Below the pieces are notes generated by a model, which saw nothing but the letters and a program-made list of their open reading frames with translations, was not told the DNA's origin and did no database searches. The translations under genes and the position numbers were made by a program. A stretch of 64,000 bases of DNA from Chrysogorgia sp. JL179-B06 (taxonomy: Eukaryota; Cnidaria; Anthozoa; Scleralcyonacea; Chrysogorgiidae): contig JAYKKM010000056.1 in the NCBI GenBank assembly GCA_035772405.1, positions 542,501 to 606,500 on the forward strand, given 5' to 3'. Positions 39,717 through 51,745 of this stretch are shown piece after piece. The stretch's first letter is position 1; the number at the start of each line of letters is the position of its first letter.

Positions 39717-40046
39717 TTAGATAAAAAACAAACCTGGAATAGCTTTTTTCAAAACCCTTAATGCCATCAATAAACTGCTCTTTTTAAGCGGCAATTTTAT
39801 TTGCGACTGCAATTTTTGCATATGTCTGTCACCAATGTAATTGGCAAGCCATTTATATTGACTGTCTTTGATGTTCAGCAAATTTCCTGATTCATCAATT
39901 TGGCAATGTTCGTTAAGCACCCATACGTCATGAGCCTGCCTACCATGGTGTGCTGGTGCAATCTGGGTTATTTCTCTGAAAATCGTTGGCCAGACCCATG
40001 ATGTAGTTTTTAGCTCACAAAATAGCCCCCTTCCTTGTTCTAGCAT
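39717..40046 (-). CDS. Possible conserved exon of unknown protein
   Basis: The minus strand frame has non-repetitive, protein-like composition (WVWPTIFREITQIAPAHHGR, HDVWVLNEHCQIDESGN). It is bounded by a possible acceptor TGCTAG at 40041 and a donor CAG|GTTTGT at about 39734. I do not recognise the family; it could be a host exon or an old element. Nothing in the neighbouring 500 bp on either side clearly extends it. Confidence 0.3.
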   Translation of the reverse strand: MLEQGRGLFCELKTTSWVWPTIFREITQIAPAHHGRQAHDVWVLNEHCQIDESGNLLNIKDSQYKWLANYIGDRHMQKLQSQIKLPLKKSSLLMALRVLKKAIPGLFFI

Positions 40047-41550
40047 TCATGGCCTTTAAAAATCTGGTGGTCTTTGTACAACCTCCATGGAGAAAAAATG
40101 GACGCTAAAAGACAGAACATTTTAATGGCATCTTTGCTCACTGAAATGCGTTCGATTGAAGGTTATATGAATATAAATGCAAAAAAGATGATGTTGATAG
40201 CAACAATAATTATGCAAACTGATGAGTTTTGATTGCCAATAGTTTATTTTATGGTTAATACAATGAGTAAAAACTGGAACATAAACAGTATTATTGGTTC
40301 AAATATCATTACATGTATTACTGGAGAAAACAGGATCCTTATATGAATGTCCGAGTTTAATGTTTATTGCATAATATCAATCAATTAGATCTGTGACTTG
40401 TGATTCGAAGTGTCAAAAGTGGTTAAATCGAGATTTTTGATGTGCGTTTGTGCATGTTTGTTTCACAACTTCTACTGCTGAAACGTTTCCGCCTCCCTGT
40501 ATATATAGGCTGGGGCTCGAGGTTTGATTTCGTGTTTCAAAGATTCCATTCGACCAGGCTTTTCATGTTTGTATATTTGATTCAAGCACGAATTGCACCT
40601 CATAGACATATCACATTCCTTATAGTGATGCAACTATTTTCAGTTAAAATGCCATCTTAATCAATCAATTATGTGTACGAACAGCGTATTTGTTCCTATT
40701 ATTGCGCATGCAGGGAGAAAATGTGGTTTGCAATGAAATATTAGTGTGAACGGGATCCCTGTCAGTGCAGCGAAAGAGCTCGAATATCCAAAGATCAATA
40801 CTAGGTAATGCCCGCCGCATCTTACAAGTCACTATCAACCGATTCTTCTTAATCTCATATCATATAATCGAAGAGTAATTGAAATTGAGCAAGCAGTTTT
40901 TACACCTTTGGTCTTTGGCACAAATATTGCGATGATGGGGTAAAGAATGTGCGAGATTCCACAAAATTCAACAAACCTTACTCAACAGCCATGTCTTGGT
41001 TATGCACGAAACTTTCTTTTTGCTTGCTCAGATCATCCCTTTGCTTGAGGGGCACTAGATTTCCATTTTATGTGAACAATAATAAGTTATTTGACAATCT
41101 TTATTGATTTCGAACTCGTTTTGGATATATACATTGGTTGTTACTTTTTACGAATACGATATGAATTAATCTTATCCTCTATAGTTATGTTTATATTCAA
41201 TATTATTCATGGTTGTTGATATAATTTTTAACTTGATCGATTTATTAATAACATTTCATGTTTTTTTTGTATTGGTGTCGGGTGGGAAGTTGCAGATGCC
41301 TTGCAACAAGGCTCTGGCAGTTTCTCCATCACCTTTGCTGAGAGTGTAGTCATAATATTAGGTTTTGTCATAGCTGACTTGATTGTAAATCGGATATAGT
41401 TACAAGTAATAAAGGACATTTGTGTCCTTTCATTTCTCTTCAGAGGCAATTTATTTTAGTTATAAAATAAATGTTTTATGGGTTTTGGATTTTATATTTT
41501 ATTTCTGGTGTGGAGACTTTCCGTTGCGAGACTTCCGGTTAAGAATTTAT
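40047..41550. other. Non-coding stretch with a short dispersed repeat
   Basis: No gene seen. A word CACCTTTGCTGAGAG followed by TAGTCATAATATTAGGTTTT occurs at 41329-41371 and again at 41950-41992, flanking the MITE at 41551. Confidence 0.5.
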
Positions 41551-41826
41551 TAAAGCCTGAAACACACTGGGCAGTCGCGTTGGTCGCGCAACCACGGCGA
41601 CGACTTTTTAAGAGGTCACTAAGTTAGTCGCATTGGTTACCTGACATGTTGAACTTTTGACCTTGGTCGCTTCAGTCTGATTGGCTGAGAATGTACTAGT
41701 TTCCAGTTTGCATGCTTTCAGGAGGCTTTGATTTAGTCGTATAGAAACTTTCCCATATTATATGGACCAACTAGGCATAACAACTCATCGAATACACGGC
41801 GACTGCCTAGTGTGTTTCAGGCTTTA
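41551..41826. mobile_element. MITE with TAAAGCCTGAAACACACT ends
   Basis: TAAAGCCTGAAACACACTGG (41551) is inverted at 41799-41826 with one difference, followed by GGCAGTCGC in both arms. It is 276 bp with no ORF. The TIR start matches the 18890 MITE. Confidence 0.85.
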
Positions 41827-43258
41827 GTGAAGGTGATCTGGTTTCAATCCTTCTTTGGCCATCACTCACATTGCAAGTTAAAGTTTTCATTCCCCTCCAC
41901 CCCTATTCATTCTCCCTGTATCTAGCCTCCTGGTGGCTGTTTTCCCTCACCTTTGCTGAGAGCATAGTCATAATATTAGGTTTTGTCATACACCGAACCC
42001 AATATGTCTGCTTGTACATTATGCCAACAAGGCTTTGCATGTTGGGTTGTGTCTTCATTAGAAGGTAGAAATTTGTAATGAAGGTTCTGTCTTCATTAGA
42101 AATTTTCCCTGTTACAGGGAAAATTAGAGATTAAATTCCCAGTGAGAACAAAAGAAACCTAGGCGATCATGGTATTACACTAAATAATCCAATTTCACCA
42201 AAAATAATTTACATTATACTGTAGTATAATATTACAGGTATATAATATATTATTATATAAATTATTACCTTTTGCCAGAGATAGGAGTTTCTGTGGTTCC
42301 ACCAGGAACTTCATCTTCTGAAGTTTTATCTTCTTTAATTGGTTATGTACATAAATGACTTCCACAACCAATTTCTGGTTCTATTTGATAAAACACAAAT
42401 TTTATTGAAAGTAAATATACTGTAAACTTCAAAGCAATGGAAACTATATCATAGAACCCTAATTTATGCAAATACAGTAGCTGGAATGGCTTTATGACAT
42501 GAGTATAAGTACATTAAATATACATAATTAAAAACAGTAGGTGAAAAAATCGCAAGGGTGCAAGCAGGTACTTGAACACCCTAAAAAGTTTAATATGTGC
42601 ATAATTATTATATGGTTTGATTTAAATTAAATTATTAGCTGTTGGAACAGGAACAAGCATGTTATATTATATAGATATATTGATAAAACTGCTATAAGAT
42701 ATTATTACCATCATAAACACTTTTCTTTTTTTTTTCGTGTAAATTTTTGGAAAATAGCTTTGGAATTTGGTGCGAGTACCTGGAAAACAAACACACAGTA
42801 TATATTATTTTATAATTTTGACATTTGTGAAGATGGGGTGTTTCCCATGGAATGTGTTTTGCACGATTTACTCAACCAAATAAAACGTTACGACGTTTTG
42901 AAAATGAGACAAAAATTGCCTCCGTGGAAAAAACGGAGATTCATTTTGCAACACCCTTACATATAAATAATATACTATGTCTGCATAACCTAGCCAGGTT
43001 TACCATATTGAATAAGATGGCTTGTGTACTGGCTAAGTTTACACAGTGGCCACCTATATGCCCTTCTTTGGCATGTTTCATTTCTCTTTGCCAGGTGTGC
43101 AAGGCTGCCCAGATTACTCTTGCAAAAATACACTACAATTGAAATTGGATCAGAAACTTGGTTTCCATACTCCTTAAATTTCCTGTAAGTGGTATTGCCA
43201 AAATAATTATATGAAAAACATGTTGAAATTGAACAAATTGTTTACCTAATGGTGTGTA
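41827..43258. other. AT-rich non-coding stretch
   Basis: No supported gene. ORFs near 42760-43142 have no domain-like pattern. It flanks the hAT element. Confidence 0.4.
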
Positions 43259-43266
43259 CTAGAAAC

Positions 43267-45901
43267 TAAGGGTGAGACGAAGGTTAAATATAAACCTTCG
43301 AACCTTCGTTCAAAACCTTCGCGAACCTTCGGTTCTTAGCCCCTCCCACCACAGTTCCGAAATTCAAATTTGCAGTAAGGTCCGGTTTACACGTTGCACG
43401 ATCGTCGCATTTACAGTAATTCAGACGAATTGAATTCAAACAATTAAATGCGACTGTTGTGCGACGTTTAAAACGAATTGAATTCGTCTGGGAGTTAAAT
43501 TCTTCTTATTTATACGACGTATAAACCGAAACCGGCCCAAACGCTAAGCAAACCACGAATGAGTTTGGGGTACTTTTCATGTCTCAGAAAACGTTGAAAG
43601 CTTTACAAATATAACTTTACTGTATTTCCATTTATATACGCACTCTCAACGAACAGGAAACAGTTTACTTATTACATGCGCCGCGATTTTTGTATCTAGT
43701 ATCTACGCGCGCGCGCATAGATATATTGTTGTTTTTAATAAAAATATACAATGTATGTAAACAGCAAATTCAAGAAAAACAAGAGGAAAATTAAACATCT
43801 GTGCTCCACTATGTAGATGATTTACAGGAGCTTGCCCAAGTTGTTATGTAAAAAAATTAAAGCGTCAATGTTTTTTGGCTTAAGACTGTTTCGAAGCTTT
43901 GTGACGGTATTTCCTGCTGTAGAAAATACCCGTTCGGAAGGCGTAGACGTTGCTGGAATAGCTAGAAGCATTTTTGCTAGACGAGCAAGATTAGGAAACC
44001 GCGTGGAATTTGCTTTCCACCATAGAAGTGGGGACTGGCTACGAGGAGATGCTATTTCGGATAGGAACTGTTGTAGTTCAATGTTAACAGGTGTTGCAGA
44101 AGGCGGTGGCTGCTCAGGACCCAATAGTACATCAAGCGCGGTCTTCGCTTTCTTTGACTGGCATTGAGTAACCTCTATGGAGTCTTCCTGCTTAGTTTTA
44201 AAGTATCTGCCAATTCTACGATCTTCTCTGTTAATTCCTCTTTCTGACCGTCGTCTAATTTTGCCGTGGTCAACTGCTTAAATCGCAGGTCAAGAGGACA
44301 AGATACGTCCACAGAATCAAGCTCCCATCTTCTCCTAATTTCTTTCGAAACTATTTCTTTGAACTGGCTAATTGCTGCAGAATCTGCTGAATTTGGTGAT
44401 GGTTTGAGCTGGTCAAGCAGTCCGTGTAGGATGGGGAAAACGGATGAGATTGAGACGTTTTCTTCATAGCTAAGAACGGCTGTAGCTACATTAAAAGGCT
44501 CAAGTACCTTCACTAAATCACCTGCAAGCTCCCACTGTTCGTTTGTTAGATCCAGATAACGATCGCTTCTTTTTGTCACCTCTTCGTCAGACAAAACTGC
44601 TGTCACAGGCCATCGAAGCTTAAGCAAACGATCCAGCATTGCAAGGGATGAGTTCCAGCGTGTGGCAGAACTGGTTACTAGCTTCTTTCCTTTCACATTC
44701 ATCTGTTCTTGCTTCTGTTTCAGGGCCTCGCTTGCCACTACACTGTGGTGAAAATGAGTTACGATCTTCCGTGAAGCACCAAGGAGTCTGTTGATAATAT
44801 TAATATCTAAACCAGACTTTAAGCATAGTTGAAGGCAATGCGCAGAGCAAAATACACTGTTCCAACCTTCGTTTTCTCGTAAAATCTCCATCGACACTTC
44901 CATATTTGAGGCCTGGTCATGAACAACAGCTACAACCTGGTCAGTGATTTCCCATCTCTCGCCTATTTCCTGTAACTTTGCAGCGATGTTTACTCCAGTG
45001 TGCCTCTCGGGGAAATGAATGGTTTCAAGGACAAAACTTTGCATCTCCCAATCGGAATCCAAGTAATGAACAGTAACAGTCATATATGCCTCAACAGCGA
45101 TACTGGTCCATATATCGGTTGTTAGCGCTACACTCAAGACCTCGTTCAACATGGACTCCAACTTGGCTTTTCCTAGAGTATGTTTGCGGTTTATGCGCAT
45201 TGTAAAGCTCTTCCGACTCGGTACTGTATACCTTGGTTCAAGGTAACTCATCAGTTTTCGAAATCCTGTGCCTTCTACCATCTGGATTGGTCTCATATCC
45301 ATTGCAATCATCTCGGCAATCCTTTCAGAAATTCCTTCAGCCTTAGCTTCATTGCATCGAGTTGGTTTGAGGAATGAACGAATATTTTGGGATGCAGGCT
45401 TGTTTTCATTCTGAAGCGCCAACGCATGTTTGGCTATAAGGTGCTCACGAAGGTTTGTTGTCCCACCGCAGAAGGCAAGCTCTTTCGAGGAAAGTTTGCA
45501 CTTTGCTTTGTTTTTTTCGGGAAGCTTTACAAAAGAATCCCAAACGTTTGAACGTGTTCATCCTTCGGCTTCGGCCATGCCTGTCTGAACTGTGTTCTTA
45601 CTTCTTATTTTGAAATAAGACCCGTAAAATTGGTCAAATGTCACTCAAATGTCAGAAACGCGATTGGTTCCTACTTTCTGTTGCTACTTCCTGTCGAGAC
45701 GAATCGAGATGCATTTCACACCCGGCAGCGGGGAACGGCGTAAAGATGAAAACAAACGCGGAATTTCGCTTTCCGTCCATGTATTATTAAAGTTTGGTGC
45801 TTAACTTTTTCTTAATGGGTGTGGCCGAAGGTTCGAAGGGCTAGAAAAACCTTCGAAGGTTGAAAAACCTTCGAAGGTTCGAAGGCTTCGTCTCAGCCCT
45901 A
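43267..45901 (-). mobile_element. hAT element with complete ends and 8-bp target duplication
   Basis: CTAGAAAC is duplicated at 43259-43266 and 45902-45909. The TIRs are TAAGGGTGAGACGAAGG (43267) and CCTTCGTCTCAGCCCTA-type right end (45901). Subterminal AACCTTCGAAGG words repeat near both ends. The gene is on the minus strand (see 43822-45575). Complete ends suggest a relatively recent arrival, though the gene is broken. Confidence 0.9.
43822..45575 (-). pseudogene. hAT transposase (ZBED-like), broken
   Basis: The N-terminus near 45575 reads MAEAEG then an in-frame TGA. A BED-type finger follows (CKLSSKELAFCGG, REHLIAKH); the position normally C-x2-C reads C-K-L-S, so one zinc ligand is missing. 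The core at 44175-45422 contains TTDIWTS, HDQASNM, CSAHCLQLCLK and SSATRWNSSL, the hAT RNase-H-like pattern. A frame change near 44195 leads to the C-terminal dimerisation part at 43822-44124 (PATSTPSERVFSTAGNTVT). Length and order are those of ZBED-type transposases. Confidence 0.85.
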
Positions 45902-45909
45902 CTAGAAAC

Positions 45910-47011
45910 TAAGGTAATTTCGCTGTTCCAAAGAGGTGCATTTTTTTCGAGCTCAGTCGTCTCCAATTCGGTCATTATAGGTTGCTTCCAGCCTCCCCCC
46001 CAGAGGTGCATCAATCCAGTACGCACCTCCCTGCATGGGTGTTTTTATAAAATCCAACCGAGCTGCACTTCGATTAGATTTTAATCACATTAGATTATAG
46101 AAATTCTGAATCTTCCTATTTGTAAAGTGAACTTATAGTATGTGACAGATTTGGAAAACCATCAACAACAGTTGCGACAATTGCCACAGCACGGACTTTC
46201 TCTCCTGTGACATCTTTAACAGATACAGTTTGGGTTCAGCCATGTCAATATCTGCAACAAAAGATTTAAATTCAATAATAATCCTCACATGATTTTTTTG
46301 TGAAAAACATGGCGTAATAACATCTTGATCTATAAAAAATTAGATAGGAAGTAATGTAACAAATCAGACTGCAGCAAACATTTCATCTGTTTTCTATAAT
46401 TATTATAATTTATACATTTACTATTATTACTACATCTACTGTATTTATGACATAATATGTATGTACAATAATTGTGTATTAACAATAATATTAACTTTAT
46501 CATTTGAAACGATTGTGGGAAGGATTTCAATAATATATCATTAGTATAGCCCCATCCAACCCCTAGCTTATTATGGCCCTATGTAATGATAATAAAAAGG
46601 TTTACCAAAGTATTTGCCAACACCACTGTTGCTACACCTTTCAGCCATCTTTCTTGAATGTTCATATTTTTTCAGGACATTCTTCATGACATTGATGATA
46701 GCATGTATTGACTCTGTATACACATCTTCCCGGAACTCAATAAACAAAATTGACCATGCAAGGAGAATACCTTATAAACATTAATGTTTTAATAACTATA
46801 TTTAACATTTGAATAAAAATTTTAAAACATTATCCTGTATCAGTTTCTTAAGCAAAGACAAAGAGTTTGTATTTTTAAACAAAATAATAGACTCACATGT
46901 ATTTTTAAACAAAATAATAGACTCACACAAGACAATCCTGAAAAATCAATATTGAAGTTATAGCTTCTTAACATGGTTTAGTTACAAAAAATTGTATATA
47001 GATGAGAAACA
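45910..47011. other. Non-coding stretch with a 31-bp tandem duplication
   Basis: No gene seen. TATTTTTAAACAAAATAATA followed by GACTCACA is duplicated in tandem near 46871-46930. Confidence 0.5.
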
Positions 47012-47760
47012 TACAGTACTGCTCAGAAATAACCTAACACTGCGTTCGCGTTCGGAACTCGTTCCAAATGCATTCCGAACTCGTTTGGAACGAGGTTGGA
47101 ACTCGTTCCAAACGCGTTCGGAACGCCATTGTGGCTTCGGTTGAAACGTTCGTCGGAAATTTAATTTAGCTTCGTTAATCTCCGACTTTAGCCAATTGTC
47201 AACAATAAAATCGTTGTTGGAGTGCTTGCGGTATATGGTTTATTAAACGAGATTAAAGGAGAAAGCACATTAAATTTCCGTCCTTTGAAAGGGTGATTTC
47301 CCCAAGTTTATAATGAAGGCTTTTATTTCAACGCTATTAAAAATCATATCGTTAAATGGGAGAGTAAATAAAGAGTACCGCGGAAAGTGTTCGGCGTTGT
47401 CACGTTCAATCGCTGACGATTGATGCATGAATATTTGCAAAGTGCTACGTCCTAAGTTTATTTATAAATATATTTATACTAGTGAAATAACTGTATATCG
47501 TTTATATATGATTTGGTCGCACACTTGTTGCTTTGATCCTCGCTGCCTCAAGTTAGATGTTGTGAAGCCATGTGTTCCGTAAAGAATATAAATCAGACGT
47601 CAAAACAATAGTTACAAATTCAAGTGTGTGGTGCCTTGTGTTTGATTGAAGAACGAAGATCTCTTGAGTATCGGGACACTTTTAATCGAAGAATGAAGCC
47701 GCTCGATGAATTCGACGAGCAAAGATGAATTTCGAGGCGCATGTTGTCAAATTACATGGT
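47012..47760. mobile_element. Solo arm of the long-TIR element found at 61623
   Basis: It begins TACAGTACTGCTCAGAAATA and follows the right arm of the 61623-63111 element (inverted) through TGCGTTCGCGTTCGGAACTC, CTCGCTGCCTCAAGTTAG and GCGCATGTTGTCAAATTACA. Only one arm is present, so it is a truncated or deleted copy. Confidence 0.75.
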
Positions 47761-48255
47761 AAGAATTAAGCCTATTCCGGGGGATGAATGGACTCATGCA
47801 TTAATAATCCTTTCCTGGTTCTAGATTTTTGGTCAATTTTTACATGACAGAGGGTTTTGCTGTGGCTATAATTGGCCTTAAACATCCTATAAATATAAAT
47901 CAATTTTATTCGACTTTCCAGGCGTCCCACATACACCATAGCTCAAGTGAGAGCTGTACAAACTGAATTTTTTGTGAAGCAATATTTTGTCTATCTTTTT
48001 TTCTTGACACATGGAGCTGCCGCATCTTCTGGCCCATTCACTTATTATGTTGTCCTGTAGGCCTATGGCCAGAGCTACAAAAATATATTACCTGTGGTTA
48101 TACTCTATATTAAAATTAGAAGGCAATATCCTTGCCTACCAAGATGCTAATGACCGAACGTGCAGGGAGAATTTGAAATACATTTAATATACTAGAACAT
48201 TGTTATCGTGAACATGATTTTGTAAACTTAAGGAAACTTTCCCAAAATGTAACCA

Positions 48256-49470
48256 ATGCAAGAGTGCGCTGTAGTGCTGTGCGCCAGAGGTCGGAGCACT
48301 GCAGGAGTTCTGGCATTTTTTGTGCAGACAGGCCGGAGTCGCAGTTGGCTTGTTTTCTTCCCGCTCCAGGTGGAAAATCAGAATGACAAAAAATATTACA
48401 ATTTCGAACCGGATATTATTCGCCTCAAATTTGTCCCGAGGGTCTTCTGGTGAAAGCCGTAAAACTGTCAAGCAACTCAAGCAAATGCAATGCTACAACT
48501 AGGAATGCCAGAAATGATGAAAACTTTATAATATAGAACCGAATAAGTTATGCTACTACAAAATACAAATAACGAAATACAAGTGTAAATTGCCAAGGGT
48601 TTTTGAAACTTCTTATAATTAAATTTAATGAACGCTATTAACTCTTTCCTGACATGCTGAAAACATCCAAAATTGAACCACCTGTTGCGAAAGCTATACA
48701 TTTTCTGAAAGTGGCTTTTAAATAAACCGGCTTTTACTTGTGCTTTTAAATTTCCCGAACAAAACACATAATGTTAATATCAATTAGCATTAATTATCAT
48801 AAATCAGGTTGAAAAATTTACATTTTTCTAGAAAAGGCCATCTTGCACGCCCACGTAGCATCTTGAAAACTCAAAATGCCACCAATCGCAGAGTTGTTTA
48901 TGAAATCAAATCAAACTTGGCGGGTGAGTGGATCTCATGTTCCTAGCTAGGGCTTGTCGAATTTCAATTTTTAATCTTGCGTTACTGTGTGCCGTGTTTT
49001 TCGATTGACGACTTCTGGGGTCTTCTACGACCCATTTTGACTGGGCCGGTCAGGAAAGAGTTAAGCGACCGATGTTGCCTGGAAAGAGTACGCAACGTTT
49101 CTTTGAGACGATGTTCCCCGTCAACGAAAAGATCGCTAAGAAGTGACAGAGGACAAGAAAGATACGAGAGAGCTGGCGATACCAATAATCCAATAATTCC
49201 TGAATATTAACTTTGCCGTCTCTGTTAATTTGGCTGTTTATGGTAGCTGAAATGGTTTGACTCAACAGACAAGACAAGAATCATATGCACATTCTGCAAA
49301 TTCAGTGTTGCCATTATTTGTGACCAAAGCTTTGTCGAAATTGTCATATTTTTTGTCATTCTGATTTTCCAGATGGAGCGGGAAGAAAACAATTCCCACT
49401 CTGGCTATGGCCTGTCAGCACAAAAAACGCTGGAGCGCCGGCAGCGCTCCGGCACACAGCACTACTGTAA
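48256..49470. repeat. Diverged inverted repeat, arms about 140 bp, 1.2-kb span
   Basis: The block 48256-48405 (TGTTTTCTTCCCGCTCCAGG, GAAAATCAGAATGACAAAAA) is inverted at about 49336-49470. The interior has no gene. It is probably an old TIR element or two inverted copies of a short element. Confidence 0.65.
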
Positions 49471-50705
49471 AGCGGCTGGAACCGGAGCTGAAAAATCGGA
49501 GTTTGCACACCTGTAGAGTGTTGCTATGATGTTTGTGATATTTACACCTGTATGATATTTAAATTTATATTGAAATTAGAAAATTATTATAAAAAACATT
49601 AAAATATAACATTCTACCTGGCATTTACCTCGTTTTCACTTTGAGATTTTGCAATTTCTGTTGGCTTGACCAGCTGCATAAACAACATAATCATTAACAT
49701 CAGTAGCTTTTTTTAATTGATGTTTAAAAAACTATATGCATGACAAAACAACAAAATTTCCCCATTAAAAGACTTACATCTATCAATATTTTCTCTTCGT
49801 CTTTATTAAGTTGGTATCCTCCTAGTTGTTCCTGTGTTCTGGCTACAAATATAAAATAATTATGGAAGTGGTGTGAGGATATAAGTTGTAAGTATTAAGT
49901 AAATTTAGTAATGCGATTTTTGAATATTTAATAAGTTTTTCAAATGGATGGAAACTTTAATGGGAAATGCAAAAATTAAAAGAGGAGCAAATATTTTTAA
50001 TGCCATTAGTGCAATACCTGGAGAAAACCTGTGGCATTTGATAGAGTCAAGCTGGAAGCACTCTTCCCACATGTGGCCAAGGTGAAACATTTTAATCAGA
50101 TAACTGCACTGTGCAGGAATCAAACCCTGGTTGTAGCGGTGATGTGTATTTTTGAAAAGTTTGTTTGGTCTGTGTTTGAACTATTAAAACATGAGAAAGC
50201 GCTGAACCTCAAAGGGTAGGGCCGTAATTATAGTCTTGTACCCACTTTTTCCCCTTGAAATTCTACCCATTGTATACAGGTGTGTTCATGTTGGAATTAA
50301 CATTTTTTCTATTTACCTATAATATCCATCCTAGTCATCTGATTTTTAGGTCAGGCACTGTAACTTCCAACCTCTATCTCGTCAGATAAAGTTGGATATT
50401 CATCCCAACATGCCAAATCTTCGTACAATGCTTTTACAGCTACAGATACCCAGCCATCTGTTAAGTAATAGCCATGGACTGTTTTAGCATTGTGATTTAA
50501 TTCGCCTATTCCAACTACTCTGCCATCTTTCATCAAGCGAACTACACATTGAAAAGAATGTAATAATGGAGTCATTTCTCATAAAAGACCTTAATAGGAT
50601 ACTTGTAGGAACTACTGTATACTGTTTTGTATATGCATCACGTTGTTTCACATGGTATATTCCCAGGAAAACCTTTGTAAATCAATATTTTGTATTCACT
50701 TACTA
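49471..50705. other. Non-coding stretch
   Basis: No gene or repeat structure is supported. Confidence 0.4.
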
Positions 50706-51062
50706 TTGGTTCCAGGTTGAGCTTGGACACAATCAATGTCCAGATGATTGTTTCATGTAATAAACTATCACGTTTCTAAGCGGAAACTGTGATGTTACTA
50801 AGGACAAATGAGATGATAAAATTTTAAAACTTACTAACAAACTTACTACCATGGAAAAGTGCTAGGTACTGACTTTAATAGTGCGACAATGGATTAGATT
50901 ATTGACAAAGGTGGTGTTATCCATACAGATTAAGCTCTACACAGAACATTTTCAGCTGTTGATTACAGTTTGCCCTTAGTAACATCACAGTGGCAACGTG
51001 ATAATTTCTTATGTGAAACATTCAGCCAGAAATTTATTGTGTCCAAGCTCAACCTCGAAACC
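50706..51062. repeat. Foldback repeat with about 90-bp arms
   Basis: GGTTCCAGGTTGAGCTTGGA and later CTGTGATGTTACTAAGG on the left are inverted at 50974-51062. The 357-bp structure has no ORF and is probably a MITE. Confidence 0.75.
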
Positions 51063-51745
51063 ATAGTACTTTCATGGCTATACACAATCATATTTTGAAC
51101 TGGGCCTTTATTTTTCTTCAATGTTAAATAACAGTATCTGTACCCAAGGAGCTGTGGAAAACATTGTACTGTATACACCTGTCAGCATGGGTTACTAAAC
51201 CAGTTCTTGTATGCATGTCTGTCATATTTATCATGGTCTGAGCACTGTCTCATAGTTATCAATGATGACAAATCTTCCGCAAACTGACTTACATAATTAA
51301 GCTTTCGTTAAATACAGTATTATCCACATGATACATGCAATACATGTGTACCGGTCCACTAGTGTATTGAATTGTAATGTTAATAAATATTCACATGTTC
51401 ACATGGTACCAAAATAGTATAATTTTAAATCCTGTTGCAGGATTGTATTCAAATTATTAATTATTTTTAACAAAAATATTCTGTTTTTGCATTGTATGAT
51501 ATGAGTACAATGCTATAAAACATACTGTATCTATAAACCATGAGATGCTCTAAATGAATGAGTTTGATGTTTATTGTACATGTAATTCAAAAAAGGTTTG
51601 CCAGAATGTTTTCCATTGATGACCACAAGTTTATCAGGTGTGTTGTCAGGTGTTATCCTCTTTAAGTATACACACACACAGAGACAGACAGAGAGACAGA
51701 GACATATAGACATATAGACATATAGACATAGATATATATATATAT
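51063..51745. other. Non-coding stretch ending in a compound microsatellite
   Basis: No gene. At 51668-51750 there is a compound microsatellite of CA, GACA, ACATATAG and AT units directly before the Penelope copy. Confidence 0.6.

Noticed and set aside
49050..49277. Short ORFs with R-rich or S-rich sequence as genes
   Set aside because: No splice context, domain or conservation signal, and they overlap in several frames.
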